Shown here: positions 22,624-34,745 of the stretch, one piece after another
Position numbering within the stretch: the stretch's first letter is position 1
Layout: every line of letters begins with the position of its first letter
Assembly: GCA_021521415.1 (NCBI GenBank)
Contig: JAIQDT010001098.1
Span: 186,001 to 250,000, forward strand
Source of the DNA: Bidens hawaiensis
Lineage: Eukaryota > Streptophyta > Magnoliopsida > Asterales > Asteraceae
Length of the DNA: 64,000 nucleotides
Reading direction: 5' to 3'
Program-made: the position numbers and the translations under genes
The notes under the pieces: generated by a model
What the model was told of the DNA's origin: nothing
Databases searched by the model: none
What the model saw: only the letters and a program-made list of their open reading frames with translations

Positions 22624-23400
22624 TTAGCGCGTCGGGACCACATTAGCTTTACCAGGATAGTATTTAATGTCGCAGTTATAATCCTTAATCAACTCCAACC
22701 ATCTTCTCTGTCTCATATTCAATTCTTTCTGCTCGAAGAAGTACTTTAAACTCTTATGATCTGTGTAAATAGTACACTTAGTACCATACAGATAATGTCT
22801 CCATATCTTAAGGGCATGTACTACTGCTGCTAGCTCCAGGTCATGTGTCGGATAAGTTCTCTCGTGAACTTTCAACTGCCTGGACGCATAAGCTATAACC
22901 TTTCCTCGTTGCATCAAAACGCAACCTAGCCCTTGATATGAGGCATCAGCACAAACAACTAAATCCTCGTCACCATCGGGCAAAGCAAGGTTTGGCGCTT
23001 GTGTGAGCCTTTTCTTTAATTCTTCGAAAGCTTCTTCTTGAAACTTACCCCAACCGAATACTACCAACTTTCTGGTCATACCGGTCAACGGTGCTGCTAT
23101 CTTGGAGAAACCTTCGATGAATCTCCTATAGTAGCCAGCTAACCCTAAGAAGCTTCGTATGTCAGTCGGGTTCTGCGGAGTCTTCCAGTTCGTTATCGCC
23201 TCAATCTTAGCTGGGTCCACGGTAATCCCTTCAGGATTTATCACGTGACCTAGGAATTGCACTTCTCGCAACCAGAACGCGCACTTCGAAAACTTAGCAT
23301 ACAACTTCTCTTTCTTCAGAGTCTCCAATACCTCTTTCAGATGCTCAGCATGATCAGACTCGCTCTTTGATAAAATCAGTATATCGTCGATGAAGACAAT
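22624..23400 (-). pseudogene. Reverse transcriptase end and RNase H
   Basis: The reading continues the RT thumb ([19 protein letters not shown]), the connection segment, and RNase H with [26 protein letters not shown] and the C-terminal YPGKANVV motif. A frameshift at its 3' end breaks the usual ADALSRK linker. The RT active site FIDD lies at the very start of this frame, just beyond the frameshift at about 23400. Confidence 0.85.
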
Positions 23401-24357
23401 ACTGACTTATCCAACATTGGCTGACACACCCTATTCATCATGTCCATGAATGCTATAGGAGCATTTGTTAGACCGAATGACATCACGAGGAACTCGTAGT
23501 GTCCATACCGCGTTCGGAACGCTGTCTTAGGGATGTCTGCCTCCTTCACCTTTAGTTGATGATAGCCTGATCTGAGATCTATTCGTGAGAACCAACTTGA
23601 ACCTTGCAGTTGGTCAAACAGATCATCAATCCTTGGCAAGGGATACCTATTCTTTACCGTAAGCTTATTCAACTCACGATAGTCTATGCACATTCTCATA
23701 CTTCCATCCTTCTTCTTCTTCACGAACAACACTGGTGCACCCCACGGGGAAACACTTGGTCTAATAAAACCTTTGTCGAGGGGTTCTTGCAGTTGGGACA
23801 TCAGTTCCGTCATCTCGGACGGTGCTAGACGGTAAGGCGCTTTCGCGACGGATTGCGCTCCTGGTACTAAATCTATCTGGAATTCTATCTCTCGCTCCGG
23901 TGGCAACCCCGGAAGATCCTCTGGGAATACTTCTGGGTAGTCACGCACAATAGGAACATCTTTCATTTCTTTTGTCTCGGCCGTAGCGTTGACAACATAC
24001 GCCAGGTAGGCACCACACCCTCGCTTTAACAAACCCTCGGCTTTTATCATCGAAATGACATTAAGCCCAGAACTTTCCTTATCACCATAAACCGTCACCT
24101 CACTCCCATCCAAAGACTTTAACCTTATTACCCTACTCTTACATACTATCTGAGCTTCAAACTCAGATAACCAATCCATTCCCAAAACTACATCGAACCC
24201 TCCTAAGGTCATAACATACAAAGTAATGGGGAACTCATGTCCCTCTAACTCTATCTTACAGTCCTTAACCATTTTCATTATTTTAACCGAAGTATCGCTA
24301 GCAGTTTCTACTATAAAGGTTTCAGGCACTCGGCAACATTTTATTTTAGCTAGTTTA
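23376..24357 (-). pseudogene. Protease end and reverse transcriptase start
   Basis: The open frame runs in from the junction at 24357. The protease C-terminal part has [13 protein letters not shown]; the catalytic DSG is cut away. RT follows with [48 protein letters not shown] and [12 protein letters not shown]. The frame breaks at about 23400, just before the catalytic FIDD motif, so RT is inactive. Confidence 0.85.
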
Positions 24358-25386
24358 CTAAAATGAAATCAAACGTTTCTTTAAACTTGGAATAACCCTC
24401 ACGTCTTTCAAAATCCAAGAAGTACATATTGAAGTTATCAAATCAACATCTCCCATACCCGTAACCTCTAGAATATCATCATTCGCAAGTCGAACCTTTC
24501 CAAAATCCCCATACTTTAGATTCTTCATCGTTTTACTACAGTGAGTGGCATGAAACAATGCATCGGAATCCATCACCCAATAATCAACGTTACTCTTAAC
24601 ACTAGGAACTAAAAACTCGTCACTACTGTCATCTGTGTCGTCTTCTGTAACGTTCACCTCTTTCTTACCATTCGGACACTGATTCCCGAAGTGTCCCTTC
24701 TCTTTACAACCCCAGCATTCAATATCTTTGCGAGTCCTAGACTGACTCCTTTTCCTGCTCCCACGTCCTCGTTGTTTTCCCTTACCTCTACATTCTGTGA
24801 CTAATATATCACTTGATGATTCACCTGAATTTATGCGTCTTGAATCTTCTCCAAGAATCAAATCCCAAATCCCATCAAAAGTAATTTTTGTAGACGAACT
24901 ACAAACTGCAGTCATTGTTTGCGAACAACTGTCGGGCAATGAGGATAACAACAAAAGACCTTGAACTTCATCATCAAACTTAATGTTGACTGACACTAAG
25001 CGGGAGAGGTTCGAATTAAGATTATTAATATGCGTTGTAACTGACCCACCCTCTTTCATTCTTGTTGTCACTAGCTCTCGGATAAGGTAAACCTTATTTT
25101 CTGTCGAAGGCTTCTCATACATGTTGGATAGTACCTCCATCATACCACGGGCTGTGGTTTCTTTTATGATATTAAACGCCACATCTTCCGACAACGACAA
25201 AGTAATACAAGCCCTAGCTTTCTTGTCTAACTTCTTCCAATCTGATTCTGACAACTTTTCTGGTTTTTCATCCTCAAGCACTACATCCAAGTCTTTCTGA
25301 CAAACTAGCGCTTCAATCTGCATCTTCCACCAACCAAACTTCTGTCCGTCAAACTTTTATATCGAAACCTTTCCGTCTTCTGCCAT
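24358..25386 (-). pseudogene. Copia-type gag with CCHC zinc knuckle, truncated
   Basis: The original start is probably the ATG at 25386 (MAEDGKVSI), but codon 10 is a TAA; the longest open part starts at 25323. It has the helical gag of plant Copia elements (UBN2-type), with EKLSESDWKKLDKKARACI, NKVYLIRELVTTRMKE and HINNLNSNLSRL, followed by a basic RG/KR stretch and an intact zinc knuckle CWGCKEKGHFGNQC at about residue 223. After it comes the beginning of the protease region, with VMDSDALFHATHCSK where an active element has the catalytic Asp-Ser-Gly-Ala-type motif; the Gly is replaced here. The chimera junction adds one foreign Phe and a stop. Confidence 0.85.
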
Positions 25387-26178
25387 AACAATGACTAAAC
25401 GAAACCTGGATAAAAATAGAGACAGACACAACAAGGACACGGGCCTGAACTTAACGACTGTTCTACTGAACTATGTTAAACAATCAACCTATTTAAACGT
25501 AGCGGAATAACGAATTGAAAATCAGACACTGAAACTTTAAACTGAAATGATAAAACCTGACAAACGAGGTTGGCACTGGTTCTCCAATTCTTTAACATTT
25601 CTTCTGATTGACAACAGTTCTTTGAAAATAGGATCTTGATTTAACTATTCTTGGCTAGTTCTTCGCTTTACCGAATACTATTCAAATAATGGTCTTTAAA
25701 CAAAGTCCAAACAATTTCAGCCCATACAAAACAATTATTATGGCCTAAAAAAGAAAAATGATTCTGCCAAGTTATTTGGCTATCAAATTCATGACCAAAG
25801 GTCAAATTTCTTTCCAAGACTTTTTTCAGTTTTATCAAATGGCACACAGATGCAAAATAGCGACTGGTGGATTGCTTTCCAAATCTCTTTCCCACAAAAC
25901 AATATTTTACCCACACCTCATATCTCAAATAAAGAACCGTCAAGGCTCCTGTCTCTTTTGAACTAGACAAAACAAAAAAATCCACACTCCAATTTATGTC
26001 GTCAGCGAGCGATCTAGTGGGGATGCGGCGGAGCTGCCGACTAACTCTAGATAGATTTTTTCTGTGGGCAACGAGAGGACCTTGTCGGCAGCGGCGGAAC
26101 CCTAGCAATGGCTAGCGGTGATGCGGCTGTGTAAGAGGCTGGTTCAACTTTTTCTTCGTGTAATCCAGAAGAACCAAA
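25387..26178 (-). other. Leader of truncated Copia element
   Basis: About 790 bases lie between the primer-binding site and gag. The minus-strand ORF 25668-26108 (146 residues) starts with a basic segment but has no known domain, and the matching leader of the sister element (28792-29569) does not preserve it, so I regard it as untranslated. Confidence 0.6.
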
Positions 26179-26191
26179 GCTCTAGATACCA
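26179..26191 (-). other. Primer-binding site of truncated Copia element
   Basis: The element strand reads TGGTATCTAGAGC two bases after the LTR end CCTAACA, like the initiator Met tRNA-binding sites of Copia elements. Confidence 0.8.
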
Positions 26192-26193
26192 CT

Positions 26194-26493
26194 TGTTAGG
26201 ATTAACGCACACACGAACCGAACACAAACACAGAAAGCAGTAAACGAACACGAGGATTTAGCGTGGTTCGGTCTAAACTGACCTACGTTCACGGGTGGCA
26301 ACTAGGTATTTCTTTTATTGAGTGACCCATGATTACAAGTACATAGCGTTGTTTAGATAAAGACTAGTCTAGTGTTTGTAAATTATTGAACAAAAATCTA
26401 AGCCGGACCGGGATTCGGTCTGGCCACCCTACACCCATCAGCCCTTTAGACTTCAAATAATAAACCGGGCCAACAAGGCCTATGAACCCAACA
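26194..26493 (-). repeat. 5' LTR of truncated Copia element
   Basis: On the plus strand it reads TGTTAGGATTAAC at the left and GAACCCAACA at the right. It is the reverse complement of the LTRs at 28484-28776 and 35889-36165, sharing GACCGAACCACG-type and AAGAAATACCTAGTTG words. Confidence 0.85.
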
Positions 26494-26699
26494 CTATCAC
26501 CTTTTGAAGATGGTTATGAGTGACAGGGACGATGACTACCATGCATCAATGGTTACGCAATTGCGATATAATTATATAAATAAAATCGTCCCTTATTGAC
26601 TATGACTATATCAACACAGGACACGTCCCCGAATTTAACCTTACCCATTACATTATATTATAATTGTTAAAAAAACATCCAAACGATATACAATGATGT

Positions 26700-28160
26700 G
26701 GCATGTTAGCGGGCAACAAGCTGCGCCACAACCCCCTTTTTTATAGCAAACTCAATTATACTAAAAACAAAGTTGCGGTTCTTATGGGCCGATAAATTAC
26801 TATGCACGACTTCATAAACTCTGTTCAAAAGGTCCACGACATTCAGAGCTAATAAACCAAATGTGTTAAAGGCAAAGGGGATAAACACATGTTGATTTTC
26901 TAACAATGTTTTCTCGTGTTTAGAAACCTTGCCCGATGATGCCTTCAATGTTGCCTGACCTGCTACAAAACATTGTCCCTAAGCCCAACAAGAGGAGACA
27001 CTCATGTGAGGTCCACGCAAGCGTGTTTCCTCCCTACCCACCAAAAAACAAGAATATCGTACGGTTGTAAAGTAGATCTTCTTTCCATAGGATCCGTAAG
27101 GAAAGTTTACGAGGACCTCCTTTTTAGCCAAAATTCCGGCCCGTTTAAGAAAATCGCATAGAACATCCCTCATCAAGTCATGTATATACTTAAACCCATG
27201 CAACTTTTTGCAATGAACTGCATGCTCGCCAAAGGAATCCAAACAAACCTTGCGGAAAATTGAGCATGGCTCATCTACAAGAAATAAAATGATCATTAAC
27301 CGATACTTAAGGATGATCCAATACTCCAAAGACGGCATATGTTGACCAAATCCGTCAATAGGGATAACACTTAAGAAAACCTAAGACCGAAGGCACTCAA
27401 ACACCGCTTTCTGACGAGGGGATAAACCAAACTTTATTTCCAAACTTTGGATGATTCCACTATAAAGTGCACTCGCAAAACATGTTGGGCTTTAGGGTGG
27501 AGGTGTCTTTATTAGAGAAACCGCTAATATCAAAATCGGGAAGTGAAATGTGCAATCGATCTGTCGCACTCCCATAATTAGAGTTAAACCCATCAATACC
27601 ACAACCTAGAAGCAATTTCCAAGATTGTACCCTCGAAGCCACAAACGCATATGTAGATACGTCTGAAGCTGAACATAAACCCAAACCTCCAACATGAGTC
27701 GGAAGTGATGCCAACCTCATTGAAAATCTTCAACGAATGAACCACCGCAAACCACGATGTCCTCAGTCGCCCCCCGAATGCCATTGTTAGAACGGAAACA
27801 TCTTCCTCTATATACATAGGTTGACGCGTTCTTAGACCGTACAACAACTTTCCAACTCCCATACATGAGCAGAGCAAAAGAAGCTCGCATTGAGGGTCAT
27901 GCAAACGTGGGAGATAAATCCTCAACTCCACAGCCCTAGAAGCCCTTTTCACAGCAAGTCTGCTGATGAACCTCGCATCCCGGCTAACGGCTCCCCCGAG
28001 GAGTTTCACATCTAACACTGGTCTTCCAATCTCGCATGGAAACACCCCCTCATGCACCTTAACCCCATTGCATGACGGCCAAAATACTTCTGCTTTCTTA
28101 ACATTAAGTTCAAGGCCCAGACGGGGGCCCTCTGCCCTGATAATATCTAAAGCTTAGTAA
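26700..28160 (-). pseudogene. RT-linked protein gene fragment, copy 2
   Basis: Read on the minus strand from 28160, it contains LDVKLLGGAVSRDARFISRL, ELLLLCSCMGVGKLLYGLRT, WRLASLPTHV-like GGLGLCSASD, then YWIILKYRLMI, CLDSFGEHAVHC with Cys and His residues, KYIHDLMRDVLC, and finally HEKTLLENQHVFIPFAFNTF and the C-terminal VAQLVAR. This is the complete order seen in an Asteraceae RT-linked protein family downstream of its RT domain. At least four frameshifts or stops divide it. A gap around 27345-27460 lacks the link between the middle and the Cys/His part. The C-terminal block recurs independently at 54270-54672. Function of the C-terminal domain is unknown to me. Confidence 0.8.
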
Positions 28161-28483
28161 CATCTTTAGTTTATTTTTGAGTTTGGAAAAATATGATTTA
28201 CATGTCATATGGTTCGATGTTTCGTTATCAAGATATCATGTTTGCATAGTTTATTTGTTATATTGACTTGTATTTTTTATATTAAAAATCTCAAAAGTGT
28301 AGTGGTTTTGAATTTATAATTAGAATATGTTATTTTTTCTACTAAATTCAAATTCAAGTTTCTAACACGAATTGAATTTCGACTTGACTATTTTGAATTT
28401 GAATCGAATTTGTCGAATCTAATTTCGAATTTGAATCAAATTCAAATCCAACTTTGAAATTTGAAAACTTAAATATTTGAAAT
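28161..28483. other. Tandem segmental duplication, copy 2, non-coding part C
   Basis: This is collinear with 13591-13905. It ends in the GAAAT that was duplicated when the Copia element inserted. Confidence 0.75.
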
Positions 28484-28776
28484 TGCTGGGTTCGTGGGCC
28501 TTGTTGGCCCGGTTATTATTTGAAGTCTAAATGGCAAACGGGTGTAGGGTGGCCAGACCGAAGCCCGACCCAGTTTAGATTTCTTGTTTAATAAGATACA
28601 AACCCTATGTGTATCTATATATATTTGATGTTATGTAAATGTAATCGTTGTCACTCAATAAAGAAATACCTAGTTGCCGCCCGTGGACGTATGTCAGTTT
28701 AGACCGAACCACGTTAAATCCTCATGTTCGTTATTGCTTTCGTGTTTGTGTTCGGTTCGTGTGTTTAATCCTAACA
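28484..28776 (+). repeat. 5' LTR of gag-only Copia element
   Basis: It runs from TGCTGGGTTCG to TAATCCTAACA. A CACTCAATAAAGAAA stretch at about 28650 contains an AATAAA poly(A) signal. Confidence 0.88.
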
Positions 28777-28778
28777 AG

Positions 28779-28791
28779 TGGTATCAAGAGC
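28779..28791 (+). other. Primer-binding site of gag-only Copia element
   Basis: TGGTATCAAGAGC two bases after the LTR, matching initiator Met tRNA-type sites. Confidence 0.85.
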
Positions 28792-29569
28792 TTAGGTTTG
28801 TTACACACAAAGAACACATAAACCAGCTGCTCGTTTCCGCCGCATCAGAATGTGTTAAGGGTCGACTATTTAATTAACCGCTGCCACCTAGTTTTGTTGC
28901 TGCCGCTTGCGAGTCATCGTTAGGTTTTACGGCCGCCTTCGCTGTCCAAATATCTGAGCTTTGGTTCTGTTTAGAAAGCCGACAGTCTCCGCCGACGCTG
29001 GTAGGGTTCCGCCAGTATAACCACTGTGTGGCGCCGCTTAGCTTTAAGGCCTCAAGCAGAAGTGAAAGGCCGGGTGAGTTCCTTTATTTTGGATCACCAG
29101 GTTGTCGAAGAACGAACGGAATATTTAAGTCTTTTTTTTGGGTGGTTGCGATTGACCAGAAAGACAAAGAAGAAAGAAGATTTATTATTATCTTTTCTTG
29201 GAGTTCACACACTAAGGAAAAGATAATTTTCGTACACCAAAAATTAAAAGATTCTTTATTTTATTTGTTTGGTTTGTTCCGTTTTGTTTTACCATTTGTG
29301 CTTTTTGGGTGCCAAGAACGTTGAATCAAGATCCTATTTTGTGAAGAAAAGTCGTCAAATCAGAAGAAATTGGTTTAAAGAAACGGGTAACCAGTGCCAA
29401 CGGCGATTGTCAGGTTTTATCGTTTCAGTTTAATGTTTCAGATCTGATTTATAGTTCGTCATTACGTTGCGTTTAAATATGTTGATGATTTTAACAGAGT
29501 TCAGTAGAACAGTCGTTAAGTTTAGGCCCGTATGATTGTTGATTATTTTAACAGAGTTTAGTCATTGTC
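28792..29569 (+). other. Leader of gag-only Copia element
   Basis: Untranslated region with a GC-richer start (28850-29050). ORFs 29026-29226 and 29028-29324 overlap each other in different frames and have no known domain. Confidence 0.55.
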
Positions 29570-30758
29570 ATGGCAGAAGACGGAAAGGTTTCGATACAGA
29601 GGTTTGGTTGGTGAAGATGTAGATTGAAGCGCTACTTTTTCGGGAAAACTTGGATGTAGTGTTTGAGGGTGAAAAACCAGAAAAGTTGTCAGAAGCAGAG
29701 TGGAAGAAGTTAGACAAGAAAGCTAGGGCTTGTATTACATTGTCGTTGTCGGAAGATGTGGCGTTTAACGTCATAAAAGAAACCACAGCCCATGGTATGA
29801 TGGAGGCACTATCCAACATGTATGAGATGTCTTCGGCAGCGAATAAGGTCTATCTTATCCGAGAGTTAGTGACAACAAGAATGAAAGAGAGTGGGTCAGT
29901 TACAACGCATATCAATAATCTTAATTCGAACCTCTCCCGCTTAGTGTCAGCCGGCATTAAGTTTGATGATGAAGTTCAAGGTCTTTTGTTGTTATCCTCT
30001 TTGCCCGACAGTTGGTCGCAAACAGTGACTGGGGTTTGTACTTCGTCTATAAAAATTACTTTTGATGGGATTCGGGATTTGATTCTTAGAGAAGATTCGA
30101 GATGCAGAAGTTCAGGTGAATCATCAGGCAATATGTTAGTCACATAAGGCAGAGGTAGAGGAAAACAAATAGGCGGTGAGAGCAGGATGATGAGTCAGCC
30201 TAGGACTCGTAAAGATATTGAATGTTGGGGTTGCAAAGAGAACGGAAACTTCAGGAATTAGTCTCCGAATGGTAAGAAAACGGTGAACGTTATAGAAGAC
30301 GACATAGATGACACGGTCACTAGTGATGAGGCTTTGGCTTGTAGTGTTGAGAGTAAAGTTAATGCTTGGGTGATGGATTCTGCTGTGTCCTTTCATGCCA
30401 CTTACTGTAGTAAAAGATGACGAATTTAAAGTCTGAGGATTTTGGAAATGTTCGACTAGCAAACGATGATATTTTAGAGGTTACGGGTATATGAGATGTT
30501 GATTTGATAACTTCAGTCGGTACTTCTTGGACTTTGAAAGATGTTAGGGTTATTCCAAGTTTGAAGAAACGTTTGATTTCAGTTGGGCAGTTGGATGACC
30601 AGGGGCACGATGTTAAGTTCGGGAGTGGGCAGTGGAAAGTAGTCAAACGGAATCTTGTAGTTGCTCGTGAAAAGAAAATGGGTTCATTGTATATGGTCGG
30701 AATATCACCGAAAGGAATAGATCCGGTTTTGGTTAAAGACAAAATCCGGTTCACATAA
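29570..30758 (+). pseudogene. Decayed Copia-type gag
   Basis: The start ATG at 29570 (MAEDGKVSIQ) is followed by a deletion and stops within 20 codons. The longest open stretch (29650-30147) gives the same helical gag as the copy at 24358-25386, with EAEWKKLDKKARACITLSLS and HINNLNSNLSRL. Past a stop at 30147 the zinc knuckle reads CWGCKENGNFRN and then a stop; both the His and the last Cys are lost, whereas the other copy keeps them. The protease start follows with several stops, and [20 protein letters not shown] at about 30560 shows what the truncated copy has lost. The last residues run into the solo LTR at 30761. Confidence 0.85.
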
Positions 30759-30760
30759 TC

Positions 30761-31981
30761 TGTCACACCCCAACCTACGACATAAATGCCGAGGCTGCGA
30801 ACGGATTGTCACAGCTCTCAAGGTTACTATCATACACAATATAAGTTTCAGTGTCTATTTAATAATTTCAAATAAAACAAATATTCATTACAATATCCCA
30901 AAAACAAATAAGACATCAAACAATTATAAAATCTTATTTAATATTGCCTCAATTAAATTTCTTCTAGCATAAATCCTTAAGTGATCTTCTAACTTCAATT
31001 ACTTAACATCAAACGATAACCTGCATATGCGTTGAAAATAAAGTAGTTTTGTCAACACAAGGTTGAGTGAGTAACACACCAGTTTAAATGTACATATAGT
31101 ATAGTATAAAAATAAGTAGTGCAACAAGTCATATGAGAATAACAAATTAACCAAATAAGCCAGTATAACTAAGATGTCAAGAAGCACAAAGGCTATAACG
31201 ATTGGCGTATGATCATACTAGAATGAGATTATGTTGGAACTCTCCGAATGCGGAAGCATACAAAGCAAATAAGCACATAAACAAGTAAGATATAAGCTGT
31301 TAACACATAAGACAAAGTTGCAGTTTTTGAGTATAAGTATATATAAGAATATAATTTACGCATATGTCCCCAAAACGTGGAAAAAGAAGTAAAATGGAGG
31401 AATGTGGTACTCACCTTAGCAATCAGCGAGAGACAAACGAATGTGATAAGAACAGTAGTAAACATGAGTCACGCTCTTCGGAAGTTATCGACGAGAAATC
31501 CTAAGTAACAACAGTTGTGAATAAATACAAAATTAATTTAAATGACGAATCTAGAACTAGTTAGAAGTTCGGGATTAGATGATGATGATGATGATGCGGG
31601 TGATCTTGATGAAAACATTTATTATTTTAAATATCACTTTTATTTATTAATGTTTTATCATAACTAATATGATTTTAATTATATAAAATACATAAAAATA
31701 CTTAATTAAATATTTATAAAACTTTATAGTTTATATAAAGAGATTTTGATCTAAAAATACGTTAAATGTATTCATATATATTTTTATTATTATTGAAGAT
31801 TTCTTTTGAATAAATATTGTTTATAATAATATCTACATAATTTATAATCTTTTTATAAAATATTTGTAACATGCCTTAATATATTAATTTAACAAGATTA
31901 TATTAACTAAGTATATTTTAGATTCAAACTATTTTTAAACATTAAAACCTTTATTGATTTTTGTAAAATAACATATATACA

Positions 31982-32013
<32 letters not shown>

Positions 32014-33017
32014 TATGGTTTTTAACTGACGTTTGGAAAAAGACTGATAATTGTGTCAGTTTTAACAATATAAAGTTGATTTTTAGTACTAATAATACAA
32101 TTTAAATGAATAATAAAGTGTGTTTAAGAAGTACTACCAAAACGGGTCTGGAGGGGGTTCGAACCCGCGCCCTCCAGCAACCCAAAGCCTTAACTCAAAC
32201 CCAACCAGCCAACTGATCTATATGATTAGTTGGTAAATATACATAACAGAATTTATATAACAAACAGACCAAATCACCAGATTATCTAAGGAACCCTAAC
32301 AATTGCAATCGTTTAATATGCTTGTTTTTGGTTCAATCAACCTTAGGGTTATTGACGAGGGATGAACGGAGATCACAACAATATAAGAAATTACCTCGCA
32401 CGATGTTGATTTGCGGGTCAACAGCAACGAACGGAGCCGGCCAACAAAGGGGTTAAGAACACGAATGTACGACTGTTATAATGTAATTAAGTATAGGATT
32501 TTGCTTGGCGACGGGGAGAGGTTGTACGAGAGGGTTTAATTGAATTATGGAGGTTGATATAATGTGTATTCATTATCGGGTCCATGTCGGCCAATAATTT
32601 AAGCAATAGGAATCCCTGATTGATTGATTAACAAATTAACGAGTGTCGGCAATTCGAATTAGGAAAGTTTAACATGTCTAGAGATTCTATTTCCATATAG
32701 ATTACGAAGATTAAGGTCCAGGTAACAGATTATTGATTCGGGTACAAGAAATGGATGTGGTAATGGGTTTGGGTAAAGGATATCCAATTATCCAAATGGG
32801 TTATAAAGGTATTTTAGTTTAAGTTCCTGGTGTTTGAGGATGATATAAAAATGGATAAAAGGTTAAAGTTTGGGTTAAAAGTGTTAAAACAAGAAAGATG
32901 TATTTATAAATAATAAAATAATAAGTTACACTCGATGAACGCAATAAAACTTCCCGAACATCGAAATGTGTCGGAGATTTAATAAAATTATTGATTCGGA
33001 AAACCCGAGTTGTTACA
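30761..33017. mobile_element. Solo LTR, same family as the gag-only Gypsy-like element
   Basis: It begins TGTCACACCCCAACC and ends GAGTTGTTACA, and it parallels 8565-13471 throughout (for example ACACACCAGTTTAAA and GCATATGTCCCCAAAACG). It is diverged by many substitutions and indels. Possible target duplication is imperfect: ATAAT before and ACAAT after. It splits the Copia element. It also contains a tRNA-like patch, GGTTCGAACCC, at about 32157. Confidence 0.82.
31990..32013. repeat. (CA)n microsatellite
   Basis: About eleven to twelve CA dinucleotides in the solo LTR, at the place where the sister LTRs carry a TA run (about 4725 and 12402). Confidence 0.9.
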
Positions 33018-33479
33018 ACAATGGATTAAGAAAACCAATATTCCAGCTACTAAAGTCTCTCTAGTGAATTACTTGCTGAATATGGAGAGTGTTTGTGTCA
33101 CACCCGACCAAAGGCGGCGGAACATGCCAGGGTGCAACGTTGATTGGACAAATACACAAGACACTATTTAAAGTGACAATATTTAATCAAATCATTTTTA
33201 TTTCATAAATCAATAAACAACACATCTTGTTCATACAAAAAAATTGAATACAAGTAAACAATTATATTGTTCGTTTTACTAATATCCTAATAGTCTTGGT
33301 AACGTTTTTAGTCAAGTCCTCAAGTCAACAAAAGTCAAACCTGTAACATTGCATAAAATAAAGTTTGTCAACACAAAGGTTGGTGAGCAATTTCATGGTT
33401 TTTGAACAATATGTATATCATAAGAAATGTCACAATCTTGTATACAAAACAATAAATAAAAGCAACAATTTGGATAATA

Positions 33480-33670
33480 ATGAGATCGCTAACACATTAG
33501 CGACACCTGCCTTAAGAGAACACCAGTTGGTTCAGGATTTTTATATGAGGTCGTTAATAAGAATACATTAACGACACCGTCTATAAGAGGATACCAAATA
33601 GATTCGGATTTCATGAGGTCGTTAATAAGAATACATTAATGGCACCGTGCTATAAGAGAATACTAGATAG
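33480..33670. repeat. Three tandem hairpin-forming units of about 70 bp
   Basis: Each unit holds a short palindrome such as GTCGTTAAT...ATTAACGAC, then ATAAGAG(G/A)ATACCA-like sequence and a TTCGGATTT/TTCACGGATTT motif. They lie within the solo LTR. Confidence 0.7.
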
Positions 33671-34535
33671 TTCACGGATTTATAAATCAACCAACCAAAA
33701 ACGGTAAACACATAAGCACATAAGCATGTAAGCATAGAACACCAAATCGAGCATTTATTTAAGTAAAGTATACAATAAAGTTTGTGGTTTACGACTCAAG
33801 TATAAAACATTTAGATTGAAATAAGTATTCAATATCACCCCTAAAACGAAAGATGAAAAACAGAAAGTACTCACATTAAGTATAAAACTTGGTCGGTAAA
33901 AGACGGGAAAACGGAAGGACAGGTCTAACGAGCAAGGCCTAAATAAAAGTAAAAGCCTTGAATTAGAATGGTTGTTTTAGGAAATATTTAAAATAAAAAG
34001 ATAGGACATGTAAACAATTAAAGTTTAAGGTTTAAAATGTAACTATTTAAGAAATTATTGAAATAACCCTTTTAAAATATAAGTTTGCTCGAAACCGGGT
34101 TAAAGTATCTAACCTTAATATTTACTTAATATATGTTAAGTAATAAGGTGGGTAAAAATGCAAGAATGCAAGTCCCATCGGAATGAAGATACTAAAACGG
34201 GTTTTTAACGAGTGTTTCGGGTTGTTGGTCGGGTCTTGATAATTGGTTAAACCCAAAGTCAACTTTCCAAGATAATAAATGTTATGAGATAACTCAATAA
34301 AACTTATTAAGACTTAACCAAGTATGTAGTTCTATTGTTTTAGAACTAACAACGCACGTTAAGTGAGTGTTCGGTTTTGTCACTCCAAACTATGTTATGA
34401 GATCAAGTTGGATCCAACATTTCCAAATACTTAAGAAAATATTTAAAATCAGTTTGTAAACTATTTTTAAAGAAATATACAAGTCTTGATAGCTAAAAAC
34501 ACACTTGTGTGTCTTAAGCGAGTAAAAATCGGATT

Positions 34536-34745
34536 GGTTCGGTTTCCATCTCACAATACGTTCCTTGATGGTTTCCATATACTCAAATAACCAAGAACTT
34601 GTATAATAATGTACAAATGAAAATACTTAAGTTTTACAACCAAAAAGTTAACAATAAATTCTTTTAAACGAAAGTTCGGTTTGGTTCAGGTTCCATCTCA
34701 CAACATGTTCCTTGATGGTTTCCACATGCCCAAATATTAAATAAC
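34536..34745. repeat. Two direct units of about 140 bp in solo LTR
   Basis: The block CCATCTCACAA..CGTTCCTTGATGG recurs with period about 140, at 34545 and 34688. Confidence 0.7.

Larger units (their letters stand above)
18878..24357 (-). mobile_element. Truncated Ty3/Gypsy element, Tekay-type chromovirus
   Basis: On the minus strand this holds a pol region (24357 down to 21133) followed by a polypurine tract and a 2.2-kb 3' LTR (18878-21089). The pol order protease, RT, RNase H, integrase, chromodomain is that of chromoviruses, and the long LTR with the C-terminal chromodomain fits the Tekay (Del) clade. gag, the start of the protease, the primer-binding site and the 5' LTR are missing. At 24357 the element is joined directly to a Copia gag, so it is one half of a deletion chimera. 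Left flank TTTTA and the right flank of the Copia LTR (CTATC) do not match, as expected for two different insertions. Confidence 0.85.
24358..26493 (-). mobile_element. Truncated Ty1/Copia element (gag end only)
   Basis: On the minus strand this has a 300-base 5' LTR (26194-26493), a primer-binding site, a long leader and a gag cut off after KKRLIS at 24358. The rest of the element, including its 3' LTR, is absent and the sequence passes directly into the Tekay-type pol. The family is the same as the Copia element at 28484-36165, which is on the opposite strand. Confidence 0.85.

Noticed and set aside
25668..26108. A 146-residue minus-strand ORF
   Set aside because: It is in the untranslated leader of a Copia element and is not preserved in the sister element.
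31990..32013. CA run as a regulatory element
   Set aside because: It is an ordinary microsatellite where sister LTRs have TA repeats.
30761..33017. Two-ended LTR element formed by 30761-33017 and 33096-35658
   Set aside because: Both are in the same orientation and adjacent, but their bodies differ and the second has its own target duplication, so they are separate solo LTRs.
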